From: Mytilus trossulus
Taxonomy: Eukaryota; Mollusca; Bivalvia; Mytilida; Mytilidae
NCBI RefSeq assembly: GCF_036588685.1
Contig: NC_086378.1
Location: forward strand, 13,991,578 to 14,055,577
DNA: 64,000 nucleotides
Reading direction: 5' to 3'
This document shows positions 1 to 12,169 of the stretch, piece after piece. Both the position numbers and the translations under genes were made by a program. The notes under the pieces were generated by a model. The model saw nothing but the letters and a program-made list of their open reading frames with translations. It did no database searches and was not told where the DNA came from. Numbering within the stretch: the stretch's first letter is position 1; every line of letters starts with the position of its first letter.

Positions 1-180
1 TAACTCTGTACCAGATATTCTTTGAAAATTACTGAATAACTATGTAGCCGATATTCTTTGAAAATAGCTGAATAACTCTGTACCTGATATTCTTTGAAAA
101 TTACTGAATAACTATGTACCCGATATTCTTTAAAGATAGCTCAATAAATCTGTACCAGTTTTCTTTGGAGATATTTGGAA
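1..180. repeat. tandem repeat, ~47-60 bp units
   Basis: Three to four imperfect copies of a unit containing GATATTCTTTGAAAAT followed by CTGAATAACT and TGTACC. The spacing between copies is about 47-60 bp. It runs into the neighbouring 50-bp satellite and shares the GTACCAG-like word, so the two arrays may have a common origin. No coding potential is seen. Confidence 0.8.
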
Positions 181-214
181 TTTGTCTAACAAGAATAACT
201 TGGCCAATAACTTG

Positions 215-850
215 TTGATTTATTTTGAATTAGGCTGTAAAAATAAGTCGGCACCAGTTACTTGCTGATTTATTTGAAATCAGGCTGTAAGAATAATTCG
301 GTACCAGTTACTTGCTGATTTATTTTGAATCAGTCTATAAGAATAAGTTGGTACCAGTTACTTGCTGATTTATTTGAAATCAGTCTATAAGAATAAGTCG
401 GTACCAGTAACTTGCAGATTTATTTTGAATCAGTCTGTAAGAATAAGTCGGTACCAGTTACTTGTTGATTTATTTTGAATCAGTCTATAAGAATAAGTCG
501 GTACCAGTTACTTGCTGATTTATTTGAAATCAGTCTATAAGAAAAAGTCGGTACCAGTTACTTGCTGATTTATTTGAAATCAGTCTATAAGAAAAAGTCG
601 GTACCAGTTACTTGCTGATTTATTTTGAATCAGTCTATGAGAATAAGTCGGTACCAGTAACTTGCAGATTTATTTTGAATCAGTCTGTAAGAATAAGTCG
701 GTACCAGTTACTTGCTGATTTATTTTGAATCCAGTCTATAAGAATAAGTCGGTACCAGTTACAAGCTGATTCATTTTGAATCAGTCTATAAGAATAAGTC
801 GGTACCAGTTACTTGCTGATTTATTTTGAATCAGTCCATAAGTACAATAT
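215..850. repeat. 50-bp satellite array with a GGTACC in most units
   Basis: About twelve head-to-tail copies of a 50-bp unit. Most units carry GTCGGTACCAGTTACTTG, then GATTTATTTTGAATCAG and CTATAAGAATAA. Successive GTACCAGTTA words at 301 and 351 fix the period at 50 bp. Copies differ by a few substitutions (CTTGCTGATT versus CTTGCAGATT), and two variants recur in the same order, which suggests duplication of multi-unit blocks. Confidence 0.95.
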
Positions 851-1450
851 GATTTATTTCCGTAACTGATGCATTTTGATTATGTCTACTCAGAATAACT
901 AAACGAGTTAATTACTGATTCATTCTGTAATTCGTATCTGTATAGGTAGAACCACTCTACCAGTTACTTATGGATACATTTTGATTTGGTCTAATAAGAC
1001 TCCCTAGTAGTAGTAGTAAGAACTCTGCACCAGTAAATTTCGAATTCATTTTGAATTAAGCTAGTAAGAATGACTTTGTAACATGTATTAATGGTACATT
1101 TTGATTGTCTAAAAAGAAAAAAAACTTTACAATTTATTTGCAGATTCACCTTGATTCAGTCCAGAAGAAATAATTTGCTTATTTATTAAGATTATGTTTA
1201 AATAATACAACTATGCACCATTTTCTGGCTGAATAATTATGTCAAGTAAGATAAGAATAACTCTGTTCCAGTTACTTGTGAATAGTTCACCACTCATTTT
1301 ATAGTCTATAGAAATTAGAATAACTATTCTTCAGTTACTTGTGGATTCATTTTGATTTAGTCGAATAAGAATTACTCTGAAAAAGTTACTTTCTCACTTA
1401 TTTTGATTCATTCTTGCAAGTATTTCAGATATGAGTTCACTATCCAACAT
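851..1450. repeat. decayed satellite, same family as 215-850
   Basis: Words such as ACCAGTTACTT, GATTCATTTTGATT and TAAGAATAACT recur here at irregular spacing. This is what an old, diverged continuation of the neighbouring 50-bp array would look like. No gene is seen. Confidence 0.6.
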
Positions 1451-1689
1451 AGGTAATGCATTTGAGACTTCTGTTGTTTTTGCATATTTTGTAGATAAAA
1501 TTTTGGTAGATAGTGAAAATAATTTGTAGGTCATGTACAAAATTTGACTTGTAATGAAATAACATTAATTGGTATTATTCACATATCATTCTGTTTTTTC
1601 CATCCTAGTTTTAGGTGAGTTGTATTGCTTCATCCTAACTATGTTGTATTTTCTATTATTTGTTAATTGGTTGTCTTTTTTTGTTTGCT

Positions 1690-2090
1690 GGTCTCAATTT
1701 TGAATATCCCATTGATATCTTCCACCTAGCTGTGTTTTTGCATTTCCCCCCATAAACCGTATTCCTAAATGGTTTGAGCCATAACCCTCCCCTTTTCTAG
1801 TCAGTTCTAACCATCCTTTTCTGGTATGGAACCTTGTGGTATAATTTCTGAGAGATCCATACACCGTTCCACAAGATTTTGTCTGGAAACTAGAAAAATG
1901 CTTATTTTTGGGCCCCATTTTGGTCTCAAATTCCTAAGTGGTTTGGACTACAACCCCCAAAATCAATCACAACCTTCCCCTAGTGGTCATAAACCTTGTG
2001 TTTAAATTTCATAAATTTCTATTCACTAATACTACAGTAATTGTCTGGAAACCAAATGTCTTTGGATGACGCTGATGACAACATGATCCA
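1690..2090. repeat. dispersed repeat, first of two copies
   Basis: This stretch matches 11330-11790 in long runs. Shared words include TGTGGTATAATTTC, GAGAGATCCATACA, AACTAGAAAAATGCTTATTT, AACCCCCAAAATCAATC and GATGACAACATGAT. This copy lacks the small element found at 11528-11660, so it shows the uninterrupted state. It is probably part of a larger non-autonomous transposon, and its ends were not determined. Confidence 0.75.
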
Positions 2091-2100
2091 AAACTGTAAA

Positions 2101-2293
2101 TACTGTAAATTAAGAAATTAATGTGAAAAATGACACCGAGTTTTAAACGCAATAATTTAAACTCGCATTTTAAAATATTTTATATTAATTTAACAGAATT
2201 TTTCTCAAAATCGTAAATATTAAAATCACATTCAAGTCTTAAACGACAAAATCACAATAATAAATGCACGCAATAATTTCTGAATTTACAGTA
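2101..2293. mobile_element. MITE with CTGTAAATT...AATTTACAG ends, TA-flanked
   Basis: The left end TACTGTAAATTAAGAAATTA and the right end AATTTCTGAATTTACAGTA form an imperfect terminal inverted repeat with TA at both borders. The interior is almost the same as the element at 38888-39098 (CACGCAATAATTTCTGAATT, ACTCGCA, TTTCTCAAAATC). TA borders fit a Tc1/mariner-type non-autonomous element; the class is inferred. Confidence 0.8.
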
Positions 2294-4630
2294 TACAACT
2301 GCAATTTTTTTTGTCGTATAATAAAAGCTTTTTCTGTCAATCTTCATGTTGTACTTAGATCACATAAGAAATGTTTACAGAGCACCAAACTGACAGACAT
2401 AGGTATACCATCAAGTGTCCACTCCTTGATGAGCATAAAAAAAAAACCAAGAATTTATAAACAATAAATATTTTATTTACATTGTTCAGTTCTGTGAAAA
2501 AGATGAGTAAAAATGTACAATGAAAATGATATGAAATTTTGCACCAATTAAAATCAAACTTTAAATTCCTTACCTCTGTGCAATTTAAATTTATAACAGC
2601 CCTTAAAATTTATAGAAAATAATGCTGTTTAATTGATTATAAAATTATGTATGACAATCTGGTATACATCAATAACAACAGCGGAATCAAAACTGCACAA
2701 AGGGAGACAACTACTTTCAAAACCGAAATTAACAAATTAAGATACGTCTCACATAAGGGAATGTGATTGAATGGAAAAAAATATATGCATCTAACTTTTT
2801 AAATTGATATTATCTCAATAGAGAACAAGATTATGTTCAAACAATCTAGCATAAGAACTATGTCTCAAATACTATAACCAACAAATTTTTGTTAAAAACA
2901 TAAAATTAAATCTTAAGCACGAGTTTGTTAATATTTTCCAAATTTGTATTCTTTATTAACAATGAAATGAAATTAAATAATATGATACTTAATCTATTAT
3001 TTATAGATATATACCCTTAAAACAAGGCCAAAATAAACATTTGTTGTTGCATCCATTTTAAAAATAAACCAACCAAAAGAAAAATGTACAATTTATTACC
3101 CTTATTTGTGTTGTTTTGGAAGACCTTATGTACAAATCTATGATGTAATTGTGCACAAAATAGTTTGTAACAACATACATTTCTCTTGAGTATTATATCA
3201 CACAAGCAACAAAAAAGTTCGAAACCCATCGACCCAGCCTGAATCTGATTATAAAATTACAATTGAATAGATTCTTTCCCTCGTTGGGAAGTATGCTGAT
3301 ACATGAATAAATAATGGATAGCTGCAGTGCAGAGCCATGGCAAGAAGTAAAAAGAAAGCAATATGTTACCGCACTTTAATTCAAATACATTTTCACCATC
3401 ATATTCAATTTAGATAATATTTTGGAAGACTAAATGATTGTTTATAACTTATGAAACCAATATTATCTTCAAATCATCTAATCATATACTCTTTATTCAG
3501 TTTCATTGCCCCAAATCAGAAAGGGATAAAGCATGCTTTAATCATATATAATCAGAATAAAGTTCATGATTTGGGAAATGTCTTACCAATGAATGGGTTA
3601 TATAAAAAGAGTGGTATGATTGCACATAAGACTACTAATATCATAAGACAAAAGGACGGGAAAGAGTAAATGTATATCTTGACATGATAGAATGGATGGG
3701 AACCCAAGATATGTTTATTTTGGCCTCTAAAGATAATATGGAATAACAGACTAGAAGTATATATATTGAGCTAAATAATGTATATATAAAAATAGATATA
3801 AGTATTTTGTACTTATCATTATTACAATAATTCAAGTAATAAGAGACAATAACTACAAGACAGATATGGCAAAATATCATTCAACATTTCTTTTTTTTTA
3901 AACTTTTTTTAAAACATTCACTTCAAATAAAGTAAACAGACAAGAAACTGAATGTTAAAAGAGTACAACTTCGCCTAGTAAAAAAATACATAATATATAA
4001 TGCTGTTTAAAAATAAGGTCTCCAATAGCACACTGTCTGTTCAAAAGATGACAAAATCTAATCTAAAATGTGGCTAATACAAAAAGAAAATCTTTTGTTA
4101 AATTTGAAAAAAAAAATGATTTTGACCTCTAGTTTCCTCCAAAAAAAATTATAGAAATATTTTGTGGAAATCCTAATCCTTAAATTCAAAATTGTTGACC
4201 TTTCTTTTCTCAAATATTATTATGGAATATTTTCCAAGCAATGTAAACTTAACACATGCATTTTGTTTTCAAAGGTCACATGTAATTTATATAGTATTCT
4301 TGAAGTGAAACCAATTTCTGACTCCCAGCTGTGACAGTGTATATATTACTAAATCACAAACATTGCTCTCCAAGTTTTAACTACAAGAGTTTCAAAGTAG
4401 ATCATTTCCTTATCACTTTGCAAAATGAGACGCATACTATCATTCCATACACGGTATACAAGTGATATAAAAAAAAATTAAAGTCAAGAACATAGTCTTA
4501 GACTTTTCGTTATGTTAAAGTTATAAACATTATTGCTTATTAGATTGTGGCTATATCTAGTCCAATACACTTCTAAAGGAATGATGTGTGTACAGTCCAC
4601 TCTCCTCTGATAATCCCTGAGGTATATACT
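2294..4630. other. AT-rich stretch downstream of ENY2, no exon seen
   Basis: No conserved protein segment or convincing repeat was found. Part of it may be ENY2 3' untranslated sequence, because the ENY2 stop codon is at 4631-4633. Minus-strand AATAAA words occur (for example TTTATT on the plus strand near 3712), but none can be chosen as the real polyadenylation signal without transcript data. Confidence 0.5.
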
Positions 4631-7600
4631 TTATATATTAGACTGCTGAGCCAGGAATGTTCTTATTCTCTGTAATAATTCTCTCTTTACATTATCTGGA
4701 ACCAATGCTGAAAAAAAATTAAATATATAAAACATATTTTAAGATTAGGCTATGAGATTCTTTACTAAACCATAATTTATTCAATTACCAATTTTTATGA
4801 CTGGAAAATTCGACTTTTATAAGAGATTAGATTTGTGATTGTGTATATCAATCGATATTTGTGCAGGTTGGACACCTTATGGAATTTAATGAATTCAGTG
4901 TTCTTCAAAGAGCTCTTTAGCATCACCATGGTAACTTGATGCTATAATGTTTGAATGTGATGCTGTCTGAAATGATTTTCTAATAGATTTTGTTTTATAA
5001 GCAGTGCTATAAATCTAGAAACAAGATGGTATATTAAAACAAAATTAAGAATGGAAAAAAGCATATATTTACACAGATTCTACGTCATGTATATAAAATT
5101 GTAGAAAGAATAATGCTATTATAAATACTGAATTTCTTTGTTTCACAGGCAAACTGAGAGACATCTTGATTATTTCAGGTCAAACTTATTAATGTCAGTT
5201 TGTACATTATGATGTCGTTGATATCTCTAGCTCAAAATTCATAAAGGCTGAGTCAATATAATGATGTCTCAAAGCTGAGATATGCAGTTTTATCAAAGGC
5301 TAAGATAAGAAGAGTGATATAGACAGTGGGACGACCAATAATTGTAAGGTGAAAACTCACATCTTCCTTTGGGTGTTATTTCAGCCACTAAATCATCTAC
5401 TGTGATATGTTCTAATCCTTTCTGTTTTACTACCTCTATAATAAAATTAATGAACAATTGTGAAAATAAATAATAAAACCACCAAAAAGGAAAGACCAAA
5501 ATTGTCATTTTACAGTTGACAGTTGTTTGAGTTATAATTTTATCTTCAAAGTTGAAACAATTAAGTTCCCAAAGAATCTAATTTTGAATGATATTTTATT
5601 TTACTACAATTTTTACATGATGGTACAAACACATAAAATAAAATTGGATGTACAACTTGAAATAATTGAAAATATTGAAGAAGAAAAATTGTTGATACCA
5701 TCAAAATGTGATATTTTTTTTGGAACATAGTTAAAAACAACAACCAACCTTTACAATACTGTTTTAGTTGGTCTCTCCATCCACATTCAACAAGTCGGGT
5801 CCTCAACAGTTCCTTTAATCTATAAAAAGAAACAATGTCAAAATCCACACTGTTACTTTAAACTATCTATACCACACTGAAATTATTGAACAGAACAACC
5901 TGAATAAATACATATGGCATGTGTTAGAAATTAGGCTCATTGCTGTTTAATAAGTGTTACAAATTTTGAATTCACATCACTTTCATGACATTATCAATTA
6001 TGGTTATGTATTTAATTTTATCTAAATTATACTTTTTATGTTTACTTTACCACAAATACTTATAAGCAAGCTCTTTTCATATTGCAGACCTTACAGTGCT
6101 TTAGGTGTTTATAATGTACATGTATATACATGTATATGACATGTATAGGGTTGTAAGGACAATACTTTTTCAATAATAAGAATGAAACAATCTTGGAAAC
6201 ATTTTTTACCCTGTCTTTGTAACAATCATTGCATTTCAGAGAAACAAAGTTTTTGAAGGGTTTACTGTCATGCTAAACACCATGCTTAAGTAATCAATGA
6301 AAGGGAAATAACTCAAAAAATCATTTTATAGATATTTTTTTTTTTTTAATGAACCAGATGTACATTGTATGTACACATGGAATGCATGGGGTAGATAATA
6401 GTTTAGTTTTCATTTTTAATATAAAGAAAATTTTCATTTGCTTATGGAACTGAATAATGTAACTGATATAAAACCTTTCTCTTTCTCCTGTTTCCACCAA
6501 CTTCTGGTTGATAGTTGCCCTCATCTGAGCATCCTTAATCTTCCTGTCACTACAATATACATCATATAAATCAATGTCTTTTTTATATTGTAATTCACTA
6601 CGCATATACTATTAGTGAATTAAACTAGCATAGATTCAAGGTAAGTTGTATATGCTCCTAGACTTAAAGAGCCGATCTTGACTTCGACTCTTTACCAAGT
6701 CCAATAAAGAAGCAGCCAGTTTTTATACTTTTTTTATCAAATAATTTTGATTTTTTTCTATTACATGTATTAACATAAACACTTGAAACTGGTATAAAGA
6801 AATCTGATCTTTTCCCAGACTTTACAAAGTAAATATCAGTGTTCCAGCAAGGATTTTAAAAGTGCAGGCTTCTAAGTTCGTTGGAGGCCTTTGGCATATC
6901 ATGCTATACTTTTAAATGTAGGCAGTTATTGCATAATTTGAATCATTTCACTGATTGTGATGATTAGAGCAAGGATCTAGATATCTAGTTCACAATTTTA
7001 TTTCAGTTATTTTCAGGAGACATTCTTGATCAACAAATGTTCCCCCTGTTTTTAAACCATTATTAAGTTGTTCAATAAGAAATATATCTGTGTCTCTCCT
7101 TTAATTTGATACTAAATGATTTTGTATTTTATGTTTAAGATTCTAGATAAGAGACCCATCCGATAGCAATAAGTGGATTGCTTAAAATGTTGTGTAGCCA
7201 AGGGTTATAAACTTCTCAGAAACATGAAGACATGTGGTATCAGGTTTGTTCGCGCCAAATACACTTTCTCACCCTACACGTTCCCATCTCGAGCTCGCAC
7301 CCTACACGTTTTGGCACATACCTCAAGCTCGCACCCTACACGTTTGCACGTTAGGGCACATGGTGGCAGTCAGGAAAGAAAAGGCAGATCACACTGTGAA
7401 AACAATCAAGCTGGAACACTGAATATCCTAAATAAACATGATAACAGTTTTTTTCTGTATCAGACTAAGGAGAAAAGCAGATGGATTATCAACAGGGGAT
7501 CAATATTAAGGTTCATGTGGACCCTATGGCTAAAATGGCCGTATTTTCACCTCAAAATTTACTCTGAGTACAGACAAACCTGTGCACATGCAAAGAATTT

Positions 7601-9368
7601 CAGGCATGTCAGGCATAGCATGCCCTAGATAAATGAATTTTAAGTTTGTTTTATGTTTAAGAAAAATAAAAACTGACCAGGAGTTTGCCGTGCACTTTTT
7701 TTCATTCCTCCAGAAGGTGCCAAAATAAACTAAGTTAGGAAACAGGTTTGAGAACTTCCCCACAGGTATAAATTAAAGTGGGCATTTATAATTGACATGG
7801 ACAATAGATACCTGACAATAATTACCTGACAATAATTGGTTATTTAAACTGTGGACCATATCAAGATAAACTCAACTGTTTGTTAATTTTATCATCTTCT
7901 GCAGAGACGAAAGAAAGTGCATGGCAAAATCCAGTTAAGTTATGAATTTTCTAAATCAGACAATGCATTTGAATTCTATTTATCTAGGGCATGCTATGCC
8001 TTAAAACTTTTCCAGATGCACAGGTTTGCCTGTACTCAGAGAAAATACATCTTATCGCTATTAGCCTACTCGGCCGGCCGACCCGGCAGCTTGACCTTTT
8101 GACGCATACAACAATCACTTTTCCATTGTGCTGTCAGATATTTAGTTTTATGATGTCAAATTTTTACGGGAACCTGTGTGATATCCAGTAATGGCGGACA
8201 AATAGCGAAGGTGTATTTTGAGGTGAAAATACGGCCATTTTAAACCTTAATTTGAAGTGTTTTGTACCAAAATCTTTTTTTTTTTATCTAAACATTATTT
8301 TATTGTTAAGGCTAGACTACTTTTTCGAGCATTTGATGAACCTGGAATACTACACACACTTTTAGTCTTTAGTTTTTTTAACTTGACACAAGAGCATAGT
8401 CTGGTGAAAAATCGTATCCTTTTTTACGAATCCGGGTCCGTTCGCGCCCATTCATGTTCGCACCCACTCATGTTCGCCCCCTTTCACTTTCGCACCCCAC
8501 ATGTTCGCACCCAAAGTCCGTTCGCACCCTACATGTTCGCGCCCAATTTTAATTGGTTTTGTGTTTAACTTTGTAATCAAGTTTTGGCAAGTAGTATTCT
8601 TAAAAGTATAATTGATTTCATTGTCTCAAAATAAATGGAGACATGCAGCATTTTTTATGTGTTGAATAAATCTTAATCATGTTTTTGAGAGTGTATTGTT
8701 AAAGAAAATAAATTATTCCTTTCTAATTAAAGTGGGATTCTGTCAACGTTTTATTTTGTGTTGAATAACACTTAATCATGTTTTCTTTAGTGTCTTACCT
8801 ATAACTTTGTTTCATTGACTTGTTTCAAAATGAAGTGAGATTCTGACTACGTTTTTTTTGTGCGTTGAATGAATTTTATCATGTTTTGGTTTATATTATT
8901 ATTATTTTAGTGTACAGTATTGCTATATTTTATTATTTAATTGTTTCAGATCAAAGGGACTAAGCTGTTAAAAACAATTATCTTTTGTGATTTTCATTTA
9001 AAATATTTAATCTTTTACTCATACCAAGCTATAAATACATTCAGTATTTACATCAAAGCAATTAAAACAAAAATCATGATTTTCAAATTATTCAACTGGA
9101 ATTTGAATTAAAATTGGGCGCGAACGTGTAGAGTACGAACGGACCTTGGGTGCGAACGTGCGAGGTGCGAACGTGTAGGGTGCGAAAGTATATTGGGCGC
9201 GAACGGACCTGATGCCCTTTTTTACAACTAAAGTTTTAACTGCGAACATTAGTGAAATTTCTGTGGCATGAACCCTAACTTGCCATATCTAAACATGTCA
9301 GTGAGTTTGTTCATTTGTTGACTCTTAATGTCAATAGAAGAATAAACTTACTCTCCAATGCCAGCCAT
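4631..9368 (-). CDS. ENY2: ENY2, transcription and mRNA export factor (five exons, complete)
   Basis: ENY2 is a small helical protein of the SAGA histone H2B deubiquitinase module and of the nuclear-pore-associated TREX-2 export complex. Coding exons, in transcript order: 9368-9352, 6549-6475, 5819-5749, 5435-5361, 4707-4631. All introns are GT..AG and the phases join exactly into 104 residues, against about 101 in human. Recognisable segments are [58 protein letters not shown] and [15 protein letters not shown]; these cover the whole family fold. The start ATG sits in a good context (AAACATGG) and the first coding exon is only 17 nt. The first intron (about 2.8 kb) carries several transposons. 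The residues are highly conserved, so the identity is secure. Untranslated ends are unknown. Confidence 0.96.
7238..7360. mobile_element. terminal fragment of the GTTCGC-iteron transposon family
   Basis: GTATCAGGTTTGTTCGCGCC followed by ACCCTACACGTT repeats matches the inverted end of the element at 8428-9215 (GCATCAGGTCCGTTCGCGCC and ACCCTACACGTT). Only one end is present here, so it is a solo or truncated copy. It lies in ENY2 intron 1. Confidence 0.75.
7508..8247. mobile_element. long inverted-repeat element in ENY2 intron 1
   Basis: The left arm (about 7508-7645) and right arm (about 7955-8247) are reverse complements over several blocks: AAATGGCCGTATTTTCACCT, CTCTGAGTACAG, CAAACCTGTGCA and GGCATAGCATGCCCTAGATA. 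The right arm carries about 120 bp of extra sequence (roughly 8065-8200), probably a later insertion or a longer original arm. No transposase is seen, so this is a foldback or MITE-like element. Exact ends and target duplication were not resolved. Confidence 0.75.
8428..9215. mobile_element. Mutator-like non-autonomous element with iteron-built inverted ends and 10-bp TSD
   Basis: The ends are inverted repeats of about 100 bp, made of a ~15-bp iteron (GTTCGCACCC plus variants ACCCTACAC, ACTCATG). Left part 8428-8560; right part 9110-9215 in reverse. The 10-bp word CCTTTTTTAC lies on both sides (8418-8427 and 9216-9225) and fits a target-site duplication. Known Mutator-like elements make 9-11 bp duplications, hence the class. 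The 550-bp centre has no open frame of note. It sits near the first coding exon of ENY2. Confidence 0.8.
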
Positions 9369-9915
9369 GTTTCACTAAAAAAATAATTTCAACAATACTG
9401 GTCAACGTTTGTTAGACGCTTGCAGAAATGGTGCGTTTTATTTTGTCTTGCATGTTCATCAACACTAAGGTTAAATAGTCCTTTCAAGGAGCACCGCCAC
9501 TAACACTTTCCACTAATTTTTTTTTATCTATATTAATTTCATTTGCTAATTTTTTTATAATGACTATATAGATAATTAAATCTGATTCTCTCCCTACTTA
9601 TCATTATAAACAATCTTCAAAAAATTGACTCAACTAGTAAAAAATATTCTTGACTAAAATCTGTTTATGTTGAAACTTAGTATTGCTGACCAAAAATTTT
9701 CTGTTAACTGTATCTCTCTTTGTTCTTATAGTTTTTGCCCAAGACATAAGAATCCATACAATCATCTCCAAATTTCAAAAACACCAACCAGAGAAATGAT
9801 ATTTCTTTTTTGGTACCTAAATATTATTTCATTGGAAACAGGATGGAAAATATTACTACATACAAAATTACGACACAGATGTAGTCCCTTAAAAGCTGAT
9901 TTATACAGAGTTAAT
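9369..9915. other. upstream flank of ENY2, nothing recognised
   Basis: This stretch lies 5' of the ENY2 start on the minus strand, so it should hold its 5' untranslated region and promoter. I see no TATA box or other decisive element, and no conserved coding segment. Confidence 0.4.
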
Positions 9916-10203
9916 TTAGGCAGCAACCATTTGATTTTCTGGGGGGGGGGGCTATGTTTTTTTTTCTGTGCAAACTTTTTTTTATCGCCTTCGGCGAAGA
10001 ACAATCTATTTTTTTAGCGACAAACCGAAAACAATTTTTTTCTTTCAATTTTAGCATTACATATAGTGGCAGCTGAGGGTGAAACAAACAATTTTTTTTT
10101 CTCAGGGTCCAAAACAAATTATTTTTTTCACCAAAACTTGGAAACAAACTTTTTTTTCCAATAAAAACCATAGCCCCCCCAGAAATCAAATGGTTGCTGC
10201 CTT
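9916..10203. mobile_element. small inverted-repeat element (GGCAGCAACCATTTGATTT ends)
   Basis: Left end GGCAGCAACCATTTGATTT, then a G-run; right end a C-run then AAATCAAATGGTTGCTGCC. The ends are near-perfect reverse complements, with AGTTAAT on both sides (9909-9915 and 10204-10210), a likely 7-8 bp target duplication as in hAT-type elements. The interior has repeated ACAAACWWTTTTTTT words. The open frames crossing it in both directions come from the palindrome. Confidence 0.8.
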
Positions 10204-11189
10204 AGTTAATGACCCTAGTTGTGAATGTGGGTGTCCATTAGAAGATTCAATTATTTTTTTTCTTAGAATGTCCACTCTACATAAACTTTAGAAATCAGCT
10301 CTTTAAAAACATTCAACACTTAGCTGATATATCCATAGTTATAACATATTTTATTTGGAACAGACGAAATTACTGTTGAACAAAACACAATCCTTTTCAG
10401 AAATGTACATAGTTATATACGCCATACAAAAAGATTCTTTGATTAATATTGCTGTATCTTAAAATGCACTCGTATCCAACTGTTATACTGTTTAAACATA
10501 ATATAAAATTGTATATATTTTTCATATTTTTCATATCGTACTGAAATATATAATTGCTGTCATCTTGCAATTTTGTATATTGTACTTGTATGGAGAGGAT
10601 TATCTTAGTTGTTATAACTTATATCCAATCCTATTGTATATTTAGACAATAAAATATGTTTAAACTAAGGATATTTAATTCAAGGAGCTCTTGTAATTAT
10701 CTCTGTTTCCATGTTGTTACAGGAAGGTTATTCTTGAAAACTTATCTTGTGCTTGTGAACACTGAAAGGGTAAAGAATCATTGTTAGCTTAAAATTAAAA
10801 ACAAATTGCTTCGCTGACCGCAGCTGGATACGACCGCAGAGTTTAAACCCTGAACAGTTGGGACAAAAAATGGACAGAATATTCAAAATTTGGACTAATA
10901 TTTTGACACTAATAGGTTTCAGTCACAAAATAACTGTGGTTTAAGAACTTAAATTAGTTATGTGAAGTGAATCTAAATATATTTTTTGGCTATTTTTTTC
11001 AATACATTTTACTGTTGCGAATTGCCCCCTTCCCCCCAAATAATATTTCAAGAAATTTTCTTTTTAATTTCTGAAATTTTTAGAACATCTTTCCACACCC
11101 CAAATTTGTTTTACCCCTCCCCCTTTTTCCAAAAAATACACAAATTATTTCCCTCAAAATATGGACCTAATCTCAAATCAAATTTCCAA
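10204..11189. other. intergenic, nothing supported
   Basis: AT-rich sequence without a conserved coding segment or clear repeat. Short open frames here are lysine/phenylalanine-rich and look random. Confidence 0.5.
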
Positions 11190-11800
11190 TGGAGTTATCA
11201 ACCATAATAAGGGAGGTAATTCAAAAAGTTGGGTATAAATTACTTCTCTTACACTGCTTTTAAATAATGTTTTGTACTGAATTAATTGTCCATTAACGAG
11301 AACACCCTTGTTTTCACTAATTCTTAACCTTTTGAGCCGTAACCTGTAAAAACCAATTTTTACCATCCATTTATGGTATGGAAACTTGTGGTATAATTTC
11401 AGAGAGATCCATACATCACTCCACAAGCATTTGTCTTGAAACTAGAAAAATGCTTATTTGGGCCCTTTTTTGGACCCTTATTTCTAAACTGTTGGGACCA
11501 TAACCCCCAAAATCAATCCCACCTTTCCCAGGGTGGATCCAGTCATTTTAAAAAGGGGGGGGGGGTCCCAACCCAGGACAAAGGGGGGTTCCAACTATAT
11601 GTCCCCATTCAAATACATTGATTGTTAAAAAAAAAGGGGGGGTTAACTCTCCCCCTGCCACTGCTTCCTTTTGCAGTCATCAACCTTGAAAATTTCATAG
11701 ATTTCTATTTACTTATACTTAAGTAATTGTGCGAAAAAAACAAATGTCTTCAGATGACGATGATGACAACATGATACCAATATATATATATACAACTGCA
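11190..11800. repeat. dispersed repeat, second copy, interrupted by a MITE
   Basis: This is the same family as 1690-2090: TGTGGTATAATTTC, GAGAGATCCATACA, AACTAGAAAAATGCTTATTT, CCCCCAAAATCAATC, and the tail GATGACAACATGATACCAAT. Between 11528 and 11660 it is split by a separate G-rich element that the first copy lacks. After the tail comes a short TA microsatellite (about 11781-11792) and GCAAAACGTTTTGC, a perfect palindrome. Confidence 0.75.
11528..11660 (-). mobile_element. GTGGCGGATCCAG-type MITE, nested copy
   Basis: Read on the minus strand, this matches the element at 12018-12166: an AGTGGCAGGGGGAG-like start, then CCCCCCTTT blocks, AATCAATG, a gap, and GGATCCACCC at the end. Its insertion splits the dispersed repeat around it. 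The short G/C homopolymer blocks are typical of this family in the window. Confidence 0.7.
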
Positions 11801-12017
11801 AAACGTTTTGCGGTTGTATAAAAAGCTCTGTAGGTAATATGTTGAAGTGTGATTGTTGTGCCTAAAGGTCTCGTTAGAAGATAGAGCTTAAGTTTAAAAT
11901 TGTCTTTTTTTCTAAGTTGTTTTTTAATAGTCCACACACAATTTCATGACATTTGGTCTCTGGTGGAGAGTAGTGTCTTTGGCAATCATATCACATTTTT
12001 GTATTTATATTTGTTTC

Positions 12018-12166
12018 AGTGGCGGATCCAGAGGGGGGGTTCCGGGGGTGCGCACCCCCCCTTTATTTTTGCCGATCAATGCATTTGTATCGGGACATAT
12101 GTTTTGCACCCCCCCTTTGCCCTGGGTTAGCATCCCCCTTTCGAAAAATCCTGCATCCGCCCCTGC
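12018..12166 (+). mobile_element. GTGGCGGATCCAG-type MITE
   Basis: The start CAGTGGCGGATCCAG and the end TGCATCCGCCCCTG form a terminal inverted repeat of about 15 bp around a G/C-homopolymer-rich core. Two further copies occur in the window (11528-11660 inverted, 42509-42624). The open frames that cross it are artefacts of its repeats. No target duplication is clear. Confidence 0.8.
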
Positions 12167-12169
12167 GTT

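Noticed and set aside
215-850. CRISPR-like array of direct repeats
   Set aside because: The whole unit repeats with no unique spacers; it is a eukaryotic satellite.
7173-7628. 151-residue plus-strand frame with repeated APYTF/HVRA words
   Set aside because: It crosses two transposon fragments, and its repeats are the GTTCGCACCC iterons.
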